From NCBI GenBank assembly GCA_022647725.1, contig JALCLG010000001.1, positions 688,931-752,930 of the forward strand: DNA of 64,000 nt, written 5' to 3'. Below the pieces are notes generated by a model, which worked only from the letters and a program-made list of their open reading frames with translations, searched no databases and was not told where the DNA came from. Positions 33,457 through 42,788 of this stretch are shown one piece after another. The position numbers and the translations under genes were made by a program. Source of the DNA: Bacilli bacterium (GTDB taxonomy: Bacteria; Bacillota_I; Bacilli_A; RFN20; CAG-288). The stretch's first letter is position 1; each line of letters begins with the position of its first letter.

Positions 33457-36396
33457 ATGGGAAAACGATTAGGCAGAAAACAGCAGCCGACAACAGACGT
33501 CACAGCTGACGACGCCGTTTTAGAACGGGATCCGAAAACGGCAGCGACCGCATCCGCTTCGGCTCCGAAAGACGATGTCAAAGCCACCGAAAATGTTCCG
33601 GTGACGCAGTCCACCATGGCCAAAGATGCCATGGATATGCCGAAGGAAGACGGGGATAATACCCCCTCTGCCAAGACCGATACCGAAGTTCTGAAGGCCG
33701 TCACGCTCAAGGATCAGCTCAATAAGTTCGTGCAGGAGCGGGATGCCAAGAAGCAGGCCAAGCAGAACGACAAACGGAAACGGCAGCAGCGGAAGACGGA
33801 AGCTTTGTCGAACCATCTGCCGGAAGATCTGATCCGTTTCAATCCGAAAGTGACGGAAGGTCTGACCAAGGATGAAGTCACGCTAAGGCAAAGCCAAGGC
33901 TTAGCCAATAACGCTGTCGATAATACCTCGAAGTCCATCCCTAAGATCTTCGTCTCAAACATCTTTACCTTCTTCAATATGCTCTGCTTAGCCATTGCCA
34001 TTGCCCTGATGATTTTCCGGAAATACTCCCAGACGTTCTTCATCTGGGTAGCTACCATCAACACCATCATCGGCATTGTTCAGGAGATCCGGGCCAAGAA
34101 GACCATTGAACGGCTGAAGCTGGTGACCGCTCAGAACGTCAAGGCTGTCCGGGACTCCAAGAGTCAGGTCATCCCCGCCGATCAGCTGGTTCTCGATGAT
34201 GTCTATGTCTTAAACAGCGGCGATCAGATTCCGACCGATTCGGTGATCCTTAACGGCAGCGTGGAAGTCAATGAATCCTTGCTGACTGGTGAATCCTTAC
34301 CTGTCAAGAAAGGTGAAGGGGATACCATTTTTGCGGGATCCTTCGTTGTATCCGGTTCCGTGATTGCCAAAGCCAACCTCGTTGGCCGCTTCAACTATGC
34401 CTACTCCATCCAGACCAAGGCCAAGGAACTCAGCAAACCGAAATCCGAGCTGCTGCGATCTTTGGACTCCATCATTAAGATTATCTCGATTGCCATCATC
34501 CCGATCGGTGTCGCTTTGTTCTTCACGCAGTGGCAGAACTTCTCTTCCCTGCCGGAGTATGCCGGCAACACCTATAAGATTGCCAGTGCCGCCATGGGCA
34601 AGACCGCCGGCTCCTTGATTGGCATGATTCCGTCCGGCATGTATCTCCTGACGTCGGTTGCCTTGGCTGTCGGCATTATGAACCTGGCCAAGAAAAATAC
34701 CTTGGTTCAGGACCTTTACAGCATTGAAATGCTGGCCAGAGTCAATGTGTTATGTTTGGATAAGACCGGTACGCTGACCGATGGCACGATGAAGGTCAGC
34801 GAAGTCCTGATGGTCGACAACAATTACGATCTCAAGATGGTGATGGGAAGCTTCCTGAACTCCTTTACGGAATCCAACCAGACTTCCATTGCCTTGACGG
34901 CCTGCTATCCCTTACGCAGCGACTACCATGCCAAGAACAAAATTTCCTTCTCCTCGGCCCGGAAGTTCTCGGCAGTGACGTTCTATGACGAAGGCACCTT
35001 TGTTCTCGGGGCTCCGGAATATATCTACAAGACCCGGGACAAGACGATGATGAAGTACATTGCCGACAAAGAAAGCGCCGGCATGCGGATCGTGATGCTC
35101 TGCCATGGCGATGGCGAAATCAAAGACAATGAAGTGCAGGGTCAGATCACGCCGGTCGCGATCTTCGTCTTAGAGGATCACATCCGGGTCGAAGCGCCGG
35201 CTACCATCAAGTGGTTCACCGATAACGGCGTGGCCATCAAGATCATCTCCGGCGATAACCCGCTGACCGTCAGCGAGATTGCCAAGAAGTGCAATGTTCC
35301 CAATGCCGACAAATGCGTGTCCCTAGAGGGTCTCTCCGTCAACGATGTCGCTTCCCTGGTGGATGAATATACCGTCTTCGGCCGGGTCTCTCCGGAACAG
35401 AAGGCAGCCATCGTCACCGAACTGAAGCACCGCAAGATGACCGTCGGCATGACCGGGGATGGCGTCAACGATATCCTGGCCATGAAGAAAGCTGACTGCT
35501 CGATTGCTATGGCCAATGGTGCCAGTGCCGCCAGAAACGTAGCTCACCTGGTTCTCCTAGATTCCAACTTTGCCTCGCTTCCGGCAGTTGTCGGTGAAGG
35601 ACGCCGGGTCGTCAATAATATTCAGCGTTCCTCATCCTTGTTCCTGATGAAGACGATCTTCACCATCACCTTCACCATCATCGTCCTCCTAACCTATCTC
35701 AATCACGGCAAAGGCATCGAGTATCCGTTCGATACCAACAACATCATGATCATGGAGACAGTGGGCATCGGCTTGCCTTCCTTCTTCTTGGCTCTCCAGA
35801 AGAACGACAGCCTGATCCGCGGTCACTTCCTCAAGAATACCTTCTCGCGGGCCATCCCGGGTGCTATCTGTCTGTTGTTAGCTATCAGCATCAACTATAT
35901 TCTTCTCTATTCCGGTAACTTCCTGGATCTCTCCGGCTTATCCACGACGGTCAGCAAGACCAGCTTCACGGCCCTCTGTTCCATCTCGATGGCCATCGTC
36001 TCCTTGGGCATGGTCTACAATGCCTGTGCCCCGTTCAATACCTACCGGTTCGTTCTCTTCATGTCGATGCTGCTGCTCTTCTGCCTGATGACCTTTGTGA
36101 CACCGTATCTCTCGGCTTTGGCAGGCCGGCCTAGCGATATGTCCACGGAACTCTACTGGAACCTTTCCACCGAGTTCTCAGGCGTTGACTACCGCTATCT
36201 CAACAAGACGATGTATCTGATCTTAGTCATCTATGCCATTGCCATGCCGAACTTGGTGACGGTCCTCATCGACGGCTTTGCCAATATGCGGGGTGAGAAA
36301 CCTACCGGCATCATCTTCAGCCTCTTAAGCAACATCGTCGATAAGAAGAACCCGCCTAAGAAGCTAGGCGAGATCACCGAAGAGAAGAAGCCGTAA
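33457..36396 (+). CDS. Exp7/CaxP-like P-type cation ATPase
   Basis: A 979-residue P-type ATPase. Key motifs are LLTGESLPVKKGEGD (actuator TGES), CLDKTGTLTDG with the phosphorylated Asp near residue 435, GMTGDGVNDILAMKKADCSIAM (hinge, near 665) and about ten membrane helices. The intramembrane segment SLIGMIPSGMYLLTSVALAVG matches the Exp7/CaxP group, in which pneumococcal CaxP exports calcium; ion choice here is an inference. The first 130-150 residues are a charged, Lys/Asp/Ala-rich, probably disordered extension not usual for the group. The -10 TAAAAT (33444-33449) ends seven bases before the ATG. Confidence 0.88.
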   Translation: MGKRLGRKQQPTTDVTADDAVLERDPKTAATASASAPKDDVKATENVPVTQSTMAKDAMDMPKEDGDNTPSAKTDTEVLKAVTLKDQLNKFVQERDAKKQAKQNDKRKRQQRKTEALSNHLPEDLIRFNPKVTEGLTKDEVTLRQSQGLANNAVDNTSKSIPKIFVSNIFTFFNMLCLAIAIALMIFRKYSQTFFIWVATINTIIGIVQEIRAKKTIERLKLVTAQNVKAVRDSKSQVIPADQLVLDDVYVLNSGDQIPTDSVILNGSVEVNESLLTGESLPVKKGEGDTIFAGSFVVSGSVIAKANLVGRFNYAYSIQTKAKELSKPKSELLRSLDSIIKIISIAIIPIGVALFFTQWQNFSSLPEYAGNTYKIASAAMGKTAGSLIGMIPSGMYLLTSVALAVGIMNLAKKNTLVQDLYSIEMLARVNVLCLDKTGTLTDGTMKVSEVLMVDNNYDLKMVMGSFLNSFTESNQTSIALTACYPLRSDYHAKNKISFSSARKFSAVTFYDEGTFVLGAPEYIYKTRDKTMMKYIADKESAGMRIVMLCHGDGEIKDNEVQGQITPVAIFVLEDHIRVEAPATIKWFTDNGVAIKIISGDNPLTVSEIAKKCNVPNADKCVSLEGLSVNDVASLVDEYTVFGRVSPEQKAAIVTELKHRKMTVGMTGDGVNDILAMKKADCSIAMANGASAARNVAHLVLLDSNFASLPAVVGEGRRVVNNIQRSSSLFLMKTIFTITFTIIVLLTYLNHGKGIEYPFDTNNIMIMETVGIGLPSFFLALQKNDSLIRGHFLKNTFSRAIPGAICLLLAISINYILLYSGNFLDLSGLSTTVSKTSFTALCSISMAIVSLGMVYNACAPFNTYRFVLFMSMLLLFCLMTFVTPYLSALAGRPSDMSTELYWNLSTEFSGVDYRYLNKTMYLILVIYAIAMPNLVTVLIDGFANMRGEKPTGIIFSLLSNIVDKKNPPKKLGEITEEKKP

Positions 36397-36407
36397 TCGC
36401 AACAACC

Positions 36408-36441
36408 AAAGAGGAGCCCGGAAATCCGGGCTCCTCTTTTT
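36408..36441. terminator. Bidirectional terminator after the P-type ATPase
   Basis: AAAGAGGAGCCCGGA-AAT-CCGGGCTCCTCTTT forms a near-perfect stem with A and T runs at the two sides. Confidence 0.9.
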
Positions 36442-36468
36442 GTATGACTCCGATGGATACCGTCTGCT

Positions 36469-36828
36469 TCAGAGGGTTCCTTTGCTGAACTCGACCTCAA
36501 CGTTTCCCGTGCTATGGGTGCCGACCAAGCGGATTCGGAGGCGTTTCCCAATGGGAACGCTAAGCGCATTATCCGCGCCCAGGTTATTGGCCAAGACAAA
36601 GATCCTTTTATCCGGATCGATGGCAATCAAAGCTCCCTGCCCGGAAGTAAGAGTGAAGACGACCCTCGGAAGCCTGCCGTTTGCGGAAAGACCCCGGCCT
36701 AATGTCATGGTCCCGTTGAAATCCCGAAAATCCGCCTTCATCCAAGGATAATTGGATTTGGCAAGCATATGAGCAGAATGACTGTCAATAACAGAAACCA
36801 GCCGTTTTTCAGGATAAATAAGATCCAT
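36469..36828 (-). CDS. Hypothetical protein
   Basis: A 119-residue soluble protein of unknown family. GGAGG lies seven bases before ATG 36828, which supports the frame. Content is mostly beta (VVFTLTSGQGALIAIDPDKRIFVLANN, IPIGKRLRIRLVG-like segments). There are no membrane segments or clear motifs. It is convergent with the P-type ATPase and shares its bidirectional terminator. Confidence 0.55.
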   Translation of the reverse strand: MDLIYPEKRLVSVIDSHSAHMLAKSNYPWMKADFRDFNGTMTLGRGLSANGRLPRVVFTLTSGQGALIAIDPDKRIFVLANNLGADNALSVPIGKRLRIRLVGTHSTGNVEVEFSKGTL

Positions 36829-36940
36829 TTCCTTGCCTCCGAACTCTGTGAGGTTAGAATACCATGGACTGATAAAGAAGACAAGCTGACGGAATCTGTT
36901 TCCTGTTGTTGCTACCTTTTTAAAATTTTTTCGTGAGCAC

Positions 36941-36969
36941 TTGTATTAAGAAAGTCCGAGTAATATAAT
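36941..36969 (+). promoter_or_regulatory. tRNA-Lys promoter
   Basis: TTGTAT (36941-36946) and TATAAT (36964-36969) are 17 bases apart. The mature tRNA starts 21 bases after the -10. Confidence 0.75.
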
Positions 36970-36989
36970 TAACAAGCACGAAAAATCAT

Positions 36990-37065
36990 GGATCATTAGC
37001 TCAGTTGGTAGAGCAACTGACTCTTAATCAGTGGGCCTAGGGTTCAAGTCCCTAATGATCCACCA
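36990..37065 (+). tRNA. tRNA-Lys (anticodon CTT)
   Basis: The acceptor arms GGATCAT and ATGATCC pair perfectly. The D arm GCTC..GAGC, anticodon arm ACTGA/TCAGT with loop CTCTTAA (anticodon CTT), GGTTCAAGTCC T arm and an encoded CCA are all present. It reads AAG codons. A promoter lies upstream and a terminator downstream, so it is a single-gene unit. Confidence 0.96.
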
Positions 37066-37077
37066 CTTCGTAACAAG

Positions 37078-37110
37078 AAAAGGCTGCCTGGAAACGGGCA
37101 GCCTTTTTTC
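37078..37110. terminator. Bidirectional terminator, tRNA-Lys / PII-like operon
   Basis: AAAAGGCTGCC and GGCAGCCTTTTTT pair around TGGAAACG. Confidence 0.9.
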
Positions 37111-37124
37111 GTTCTTGACGTCTT

Positions 37125-37493
37125 CTACTTCTTCGGCTTCGGAGAAACCGTCTCATCCAGCGGGGTCAGACCGACCGCATCGATGATCGGCAGGGAAATC
37201 AGAATGCCGCTGCCTTTGGTCTCCAGACCGGCTTCCTCATAAATCTGGGCCATCACCTTCTCCTTGATGCTGCTGTTGACCACAATGAAAACCAGTTCCT
37301 TCTCCGGCTGAATGACCAAACCGTAGGTCTTGGCCAGTTCCGGATTCCCGGTACCGCGGGCTACGGCAATGGTACCGCCCTGACCGCCGGCCTTGCGGGC
37401 AGCGTTCATCACCAGATCCGTATTGCCTTTGTTGACAACCGCCAGCAATAGGCTGTAGTCCTGACTGACGTCCTTAGTTGTTTTCGTTTCCAT
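37125..37493 (-). CDS. PII-like signalling protein (second)
   Basis: A 122-residue protein with the ferredoxin-like PII pattern: SLLLAVVNKGNTDLVMNAARKAGGQGGTIAVARGTG (T-loop region), then LVFIVVNSSIKEKVMAQIYEEAG and GILISLPIIDAVGL. The typical uridylylated Tyr of GlnB is missing, so regulation would be by small-molecule binding only. Its start lies 20 bases inside the preceding PII-like gene. The two PII-like genes and the DUF1538 permease form one operon, suggesting that the PII proteins gate that transporter. Confidence 0.75.
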   Translation of the reverse strand: METKTTKDVSQDYSLLLAVVNKGNTDLVMNAARKAGGQGGTIAVARGTGNPELAKTYGLVIQPEKELVFIVVNSSIKEKVMAQIYEEAGLETKGSGILISLPIIDAVGLTPLDETVSPKPKK

Positions 37494-37926
37494 GCTGGGA
37501 CTCCCTCACTTCCTTGTTCTGATCGGCTAAGAACTTATAGACGGCGACTCCGCTCACGCTATCAATCGGACAGGCAAAGGCAATGCCTTTGCTGGCCTTG
37601 GAGATGCCAAAGCGTTTGGTGGCAATTTCATCAAGCTTCGGGAGGTCTTCCTTGCGGCAGAAGGTGAGAAGAATTTCCTTTTTCGTCTCCATCGACCCTA
37701 GGAGAGCCACGACTTCCTTGGGTGGCATGGAATAGCCATAGAGATCAAGGGAGAGGCTGGCGCCTGCCTTCTGGTAGGCTTCGACAAAGAAATCGGATTG
37801 GTTACGGCTGATGATCGTCACAAAGAGGCAGAGCGCATGCAGGCTCTCCCGTTTATCGTAGGGAAGCTCTTTAGCGGGCGTTTGATTGACTTCGTTCTTG
37901 GCATGTCTTCTTCCAAACAGGTTCAT
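37474..37926 (-). CDS. PII-like signalling protein (first)
   Basis: A 150-residue protein with a charged N-terminal lead (about 30 residues) and then a PII-like core: LHALCLFVTIISRNQSDFFVEAYQKAGASLSLDLYG, LLTFCRKEDLPKLDEIATKRFG and GIAFACPIDSVSGVA. It is weaker to the family than its downstream partner, which it overlaps by 20 bases. It begins 15 bases after the DUF1538 permease gene, so all three are coupled. It could form a mixed trimer with the second PII-like protein. Confidence 0.62.
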   Translation of the reverse strand: MNLFGRRHAKNEVNQTPAKELPYDKRESLHALCLFVTIISRNQSDFFVEAYQKAGASLSLDLYGYSMPPKEVVALLGSMETKKEILLTFCRKEDLPKLDEIATKRFGISKASKGIAFACPIDSVSGVAVYKFLADQNKEVRESQHGNENN

Positions 37927-37941
37927 GATGGCTTCCTCCCT

Positions 37942-39546
37942 CTAGACTGGCAGATGGACGATCTGAGCATCATCAGGCTCCATCACAGCCTTCAAGGCCT
38001 TCTGATAGCCGATCTTCGTCTTGATCACAGATAGGATACCGACGATTTCGACACAGGCAATCGGCATCAGGGACATCATTCCCACCACGCCGAAGCCGTT
38101 TCTGAGGATCATCTGACCATAGTTAGCGGAATTCTGATAAAGACTGGAAGTATAGCCGATGAACATTGGCAGGAAAAGACAGCTGGCCATCGTTCCGGTG
38201 GCAACACCGGCAGCATCGATGGCGATGGCAACATATATCTCCGGTGTAAAGAAAGCCAGGACCAGGCCGACCGCTAAGATGGGAATGACAAAATCAATGA
38301 TCGGAATATTGTCGTGGACTCGGATGACGTTGAGAACCAGAGAAAGGCCGGTGGATAATCCCAAGACAAAGAAGATGGTCGGACGGGAGATGGCACCGCG
38401 GCTGACTTCATTGACCTGATCAGCCAAGACATGGACACCCGGCTCTGCCAGCATCGAGATGACGCCGCAGCTGAAGACAACCAGCATGAAAACATACAGT
38501 GGCAGAGTTGCAAAAGCCTTGCCTAGACGGGAGGCTGCCGGAGAAAGGCCGGCTTCCGAGGAGAAGAGGAACAGAACCAATCCGACAAAGACATAGACAA
38601 GTCCGATGATGATGGAGAAGAAATCCGGCTTCTTGAGCTTCAGGAAGAAGTTATAGACCAGGAAGAACAGCGTAATCGGGATCATGCTGATAGCCACTCC
38701 TTTGAGATTGGAAAGGAAGGATTCCCGATAGACGTCAGCCAAGCCCTGATAACTGTTGATTTCCGTCAGAAGATTCATCGACCCGAACGTCGATTCCATG
38801 GAATCCATGGCACCGGTATGCTTCATCACGACCGCAAAGAGGGTCACGGAAAGAACCGTACCCAAGGTGCAAAGACCGGAATAGCCGAAAGAATCATCCT
38901 CAGCCTTGCTGCCACCGAGCATGGAGGAAACGGAAATGCCTAAGGAAATGATGAACGGCACCGTGACCGGCCCGGTAGTGACACCACCGGAATCGAAGAT
39001 GATGGAGAAGAAATCCGGATCAATGAAATAGCCCAGCACAAAGACCAGACTGTAACCAATCACCAGCCAGTATTTGATGGATTTATCATAAATGACACGA
39101 AGAATGGCTACCAAAAGAAATACACCGACACCGACAGAGGAAGTCACCATCATCAGAATGCGCATCCCGGAGTCGTGGCTGTCAGGATAAAGGCGGGTGG
39201 CCAGGACCGTCAGATCCGGTTCCGCCAGCGTGGTTAGGGTTCCCATCAATAAGGCAATGAACAAAAGGATGCCTAAGGCTTTCTTCTTGGAGACGAGGCC
39301 CCCTACCAGAATGCCGATCCGGCCGGTAGATTTATCGGCGCCGAGATTGAAGAATGCCATGCCTAATATCATCGGGACCAAAGCCAAAAGAAAAGCGACA
39401 AAGGCCGGTCCGACATGCGACGGGTATTGAGTAGCGTCATCGAAGGAGAGACCCGGAATGGCAAAATTCAGGATAACCAGAATCACGGCAATCGGCAGAA
39501 TCGACATCAGGCCTTCTTTGAGGCGAGCGGTGATTTCTTTGATCAT
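37942..39546 (-). CDS. DUF1538 family membrane transporter
   Basis: A 534-residue integral membrane protein with about twelve helices and two homologous halves. Each half has the DUF1538 landmarks: PMILGMAFFNLGADKSTGRIG with LAEPDLTVLA in the first, and CGVISMLAEPGVHVLADQVNE in the second. DUF1538 permeases often sit next to PII-like genes, as here, and are thought to be regulated transporters; the substrate is unknown. It is the first gene of the operon. Confidence 0.82.
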   Translation of the reverse strand: MIKEITARLKEGLMSILPIAVILVILNFAIPGLSFDDATQYPSHVGPAFVAFLLALVPMILGMAFFNLGADKSTGRIGILVGGLVSKKKALGILLFIALLMGTLTTLAEPDLTVLATRLYPDSHDSGMRILMMVTSSVGVGVFLLVAILRVIYDKSIKYWLVIGYSLVFVLGYFIDPDFFSIIFDSGGVTTGPVTVPFIISLGISVSSMLGGSKAEDDSFGYSGLCTLGTVLSVTLFAVVMKHTGAMDSMESTFGSMNLLTEINSYQGLADVYRESFLSNLKGVAISMIPITLFFLVYNFFLKLKKPDFFSIIIGLVYVFVGLVLFLFSSEAGLSPAASRLGKAFATLPLYVFMLVVFSCGVISMLAEPGVHVLADQVNEVSRGAISRPTIFFVLGLSTGLSLVLNVIRVHDNIPIIDFVIPILAVGLVLAFFTPEIYVAIAIDAAGVATGTMASCLFLPMFIGYTSSLYQNSANYGQMILRNGFGVVGMMSLMPIACVEIVGILSVIKTKIGYQKALKAVMEPDDAQIVHLPV

Positions 39547-39628
39547 AACGGGTTCTTCCTAAGGTGACAGACAACTTTTCTATTATAGACGACACCTCCC
39601 AAAGAGGTTAGCTGAAAAACCAGGAAGG

Positions 39629-42600
39629 CTATTCGCTTCTGAGACAGGTTACCGGGTCTTTGTTGGAAGCATAGCGGGCCGGTGCCAAGGAAGCTAAGTA
39701 GGTTAAAGCAACGGATAAGGCAATAAGACCCACGGCATGGAGCGGGTTGAGGAAGGCAATCTGACCTAAGGAGACATCCGGGAACTGATGGTTGAGGGTG
39801 GCTGAGATCGGCAAGGAGATGAGATAGGTCATCATAACACCGAAAACTCCGGCCAAAAAGCCGATAATGATGCCTTCCGCCTTAAAGAGACGGCCGACGT
39901 CTTTCTTGCGGGCACCGATAGAACGGAGAATACCAATTTCTTTGGTTCGTTCGACGACGGAACTATAAATCAGGATAGCTAACATCACGGAGGAGACCAC
40001 CAGAGAAATGGAAGCAAAGGCAATCAGGACGGCGGAAATCACCTGGACAATCTGGCCGACGGTATCCGTTGCCACCTGTCCGACATCGGTATAGACGATT
40101 TTCTCCGATTCATCCTTGGCAATCGTGGTGTTGTACTTATCGAGGTAGCTCGTGACATAGGCCTTGGAATTGTAATCAATCAGATAGATGGAGATGGTAG
40201 AAACAAAGCTGGCATAGGTCTTTTCGTCCAAAAGATTCGATCCGGCGGCTAAAACGACATCGCTGCCAAGCTCGAGTCTGGCGTTCATATAGGTGGTAAT
40301 CGATGAAAGCGGAGTCAAGGAGTTGATGATGTTAAGCATGGAGAGGCTGGCAGTAGAGGTGAAGGCCGAGACCAGCTCTGACATCTGGGTGGTATCGACA
40401 TAGATCTTATCAATGGCGCTGGTGAAGACTTTGCTGTAATCGGTCTTGGCTGACGGAGCAATGAAGATATGATTCTTATACTCCTTGGCAATGGCCGAGC
40501 CGGCATTGTCGGTGAAGGTCTGATAAGTCAGGGATTTCGGATAGTAGACACCGGAAGAGAGCATGCCTAAGGAAGAGCCCTGCTTCGGACGGAGGATGCA
40601 GGCAATATGAAGGGTGCGGTTCTTGCCGGTCTGGTTCGAATAAAGCTTGGCTAACGTCTCCTGGCTGGTCGGATTGTTATAGTAGGAATGATTCCGCTTG
40701 AAGTGGCTCTTCAACGTCTTGGTCTCCAAGGCTGCTAAGACGGCCTTATCCAGCAACGCACCGAAATCAGCGCGGTTTGCCTCATAATCCGTTGCCGTTG
40801 AGGCCAGCTTGGCATCATTGAGATAGCTACGGATGGTCTGAACCGTCATCGTGGAGGTATCAATCTTGGTGGTGCCATCCTGAAGGGACTGAATCTTGTC
40901 CTTGTTGAGATAGCCGCGGTCGGTCATGGAAGCTAAAGTATTGGTGAAAGTGGTGTCATTCTTCAGTTCATCGATGATCTTATCGCCTTCATAGCCAGAG
41001 CTGTTCTTGTCGAGATCCGGCAGATCCATATCGTTGGATAAGGAATCCGTCAGGGTGGCTAAGGTGGTGGTATCGCTGGTATCAGCCAGGGCCTTGGTGA
41101 CAATCGAGGAAATTTCATTCATCGAAACGGAATCCTTGAAAAAGAGGCCGGTGGTATAAGTAGGATTGCCTTCCGCATCCTTCTGCGAAATGGCATCGCC
41201 ATAGAAATCGTTGGCCTGAACGTACTGGAAGTTGACCTTCGTCGTATCCATCAGCTCTTCAAAGGTATAGGTGCCGCTCTTGGGGTTAAGACCTAAGGTA
41301 TCCATGGTCGTGGTCGTCAAAGCATTGCGGGAGTTGACCACCAGAACCAAACCGAAATCGGATTGATTCGGAGTCCCGTAATCGTCCGACTGCAGTTCCT
41401 CGCTAGGATAGGAGCCCGAGATCACATCGTAGCTTTCCATGATCTTCTCCTGATCGGCCGGCAGTTCCTGCCAGGCGGAAGAGGAGCTTCCCATCAACGA
41501 GGAAGCCATCTGCGACAGATAGGAGGACTGCGACGTATTCAGAGCGGTGTAGACATCGCTGCCGGAATCCGTATCGGTATACTTGGAGATGACGTGCATG
41601 CCGATGGAATAATTGAAACGGAACTTGGCATACGTCTTCTTCTCGGTATTGACGGCTTCCAGATAGCTGACATAGTCCGAGGTGATGTTGTTGACGTGCA
41701 GCTGGCTGGTGGCCGGCTCCACGACATGGACAATATCGTCGCTGGGGTATTTGGTCAGCTGATTGGCGGAGTTTTCCACATAGTTATAGCCATATTTCTC
41801 GATGGTCAGCGGGAATTTTGATAACGTCTGAGCTTCCATCCGGTTGACGTAGTTGGAAAAGCCGTTGGACAAAGCCAGGACCAGACCGACGCCGATAATG
41901 CCAAAGCTGGCAGCCACGGCCGTCACAATGGTTTTCGCCTTCTTCGTCAGCAGGTTCTTGCCGGATATGCCGATGGCCGTCTTATAAGACATGGAGGTAT
42001 GTTTGGGTTTAGCCTGTTCCGGCAATGGCTTCTCTTCGTCTTCGGGAAGAGCTTTCGTCCCCATTTCCTTATCGGAGATGACCTGACCATCGGAAAGGAC
42101 AATGATCCGGTTGGCATATTTCTCAGCCAAGCCTTCATTATGGGTCACCACAATGACAAGCTTGGTCTGACTTGTCTTCTTCAAAACATCCATGACCTGC
42201 ACGGAAGTCTTGGAATCCAAGGCACCGGTCGGTTCATCGGCCAGAATGAAGTTCGGGTCATTGACTAAGGCTCTGGCAATGGCAACTCGCTGCATCTGGC
42301 CGCCGGAAAGCTGGTTCGGATTCTTCATCACCTGATCTTCCAGTCCGACCTGCGTCAAAGCATCCTTGGCCCGTTTCTCGCGTTCCTTGTCGCTGACGCC
42401 GTTGAGGGCCATCGCCAGTTCCACGTTGCCTAAGACCGTCAGATGCGGAATCAGGTTGTAGCTTTGGAAGACAATGCCGACTTCATGATTGCGGTAGCTA
42501 TCCCAGTCCTGATCGGTATAGTCCTTGGTGGACTGGCCGTTGATGATGATATCGCCTGAGGTGTACTTATCCAGACCGCCGATGAGATTGAGCAAGGTCG

Positions 42601-42739
42601 TCTTGCCACAGCCCGACTGTCCCAGGATGGCAATGAAGCCCGTCTCCGGGAACGTCAAAGAGATGCCCTTGAGTGCTTTGACCGGGGCATTGTCCTTCAC
42701 AGGATAATCTTTGACAATATTCTTTAATATGAGTGACAT
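39629..42739 (-). CDS. ABC exporter with fused ATPase and FtsX/MacB-like permease
   Basis: A 1036-residue fused protein. Residues 1-225 are a LolD/MacB-type ATPase: Walker [10 protein letters not shown] near 38-46, signature LSGGQMQR and Walker [15 protein letters not shown] membrane helix follows at about 265-290, then an extracellular domain of about 550 residues and three C-terminal helices with the FtsX/MacB segment [24 protein letters not shown]. Such fused exporters in Bacillota handle antimicrobial peptides, lipoproteins or act as mechanotransmitters. It lies downstream of the 444-residue membrane protein, behind a terminator-like hairpin. Confidence 0.85.
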   Translation of the reverse strand: MSLILKNIVKDYPVKDNAPVKALKGISLTFPETGFIAILGQSGCGKTTLLNLIGGLDKYTSGDIIINGQSTKDYTDQDWDSYRNHEVGIVFQSYNLIPHLTVLGNVELAMALNGVSDKEREKRAKDALTQVGLEDQVMKNPNQLSGGQMQRVAIARALVNDPNFILADEPTGALDSKTSVQVMDVLKKTSQTKLVIVVTHNEGLAEKYANRIIVLSDGQVISDKEMGTKALPEDEEKPLPEQAKPKHTSMSYKTAIGISGKNLLTKKAKTIVTAVAASFGIIGVGLVLALSNGFSNYVNRMEAQTLSKFPLTIEKYGYNYVENSANQLTKYPSDDIVHVVEPATSQLHVNNITSDYVSYLEAVNTEKKTYAKFRFNYSIGMHVISKYTDTDSGSDVYTALNTSQSSYLSQMASSLMGSSSSAWQELPADQEKIMESYDVISGSYPSEELQSDDYGTPNQSDFGLVLVVNSRNALTTTTMDTLGLNPKSGTYTFEELMDTTKVNFQYVQANDFYGDAISQKDAEGNPTYTTGLFFKDSVSMNEISSIVTKALADTSDTTTLATLTDSLSNDMDLPDLDKNSSGYEGDKIIDELKNDTTFTNTLASMTDRGYLNKDKIQSLQDGTTKIDTSTMTVQTIRSYLNDAKLASTATDYEANRADFGALLDKAVLAALETKTLKSHFKRNHSYYNNPTSQETLAKLYSNQTGKNRTLHIACILRPKQGSSLGMLSSGVYYPKSLTYQTFTDNAGSAIAKEYKNHIFIAPSAKTDYSKVFTSAIDKIYVDTTQMSELVSAFTSTASLSMLNIINSLTPLSSITTYMNARLELGSDVVLAAGSNLLDEKTYASFVSTISIYLIDYNSKAYVTSYLDKYNTTIAKDESEKIVYTDVGQVATDTVGQIVQVISAVLIAFASISLVVSSVMLAILIYSSVVERTKEIGILRSIGARKKDVGRLFKAEGIIIGFLAGVFGVMMTYLISLPISATLNHQFPDVSLGQIAFLNPLHAVGLIALSVALTYLASLAPARYASNKDPVTCLRSE

Positions 42740-42757
42740 TTTCTTTTTTAATCAAAG

Positions 42758-42780
42758 AAAGGGGCTTAAGAGGCCCCTTT
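42758..42780 (-). terminator. Intra-operon terminator/attenuator
   Basis: AAAGGGGCTTAAGAGGCCCCTTT folds as a 10-bp stem and is followed on the minus strand by CTTTG and an A/T tract, just before the ABC exporter start. The exporter has no strong separate promoter in this 49-base gap, so the hairpin may partly limit its expression. Confidence 0.65.
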
Positions 42781-42788
42781 CTATGTGT

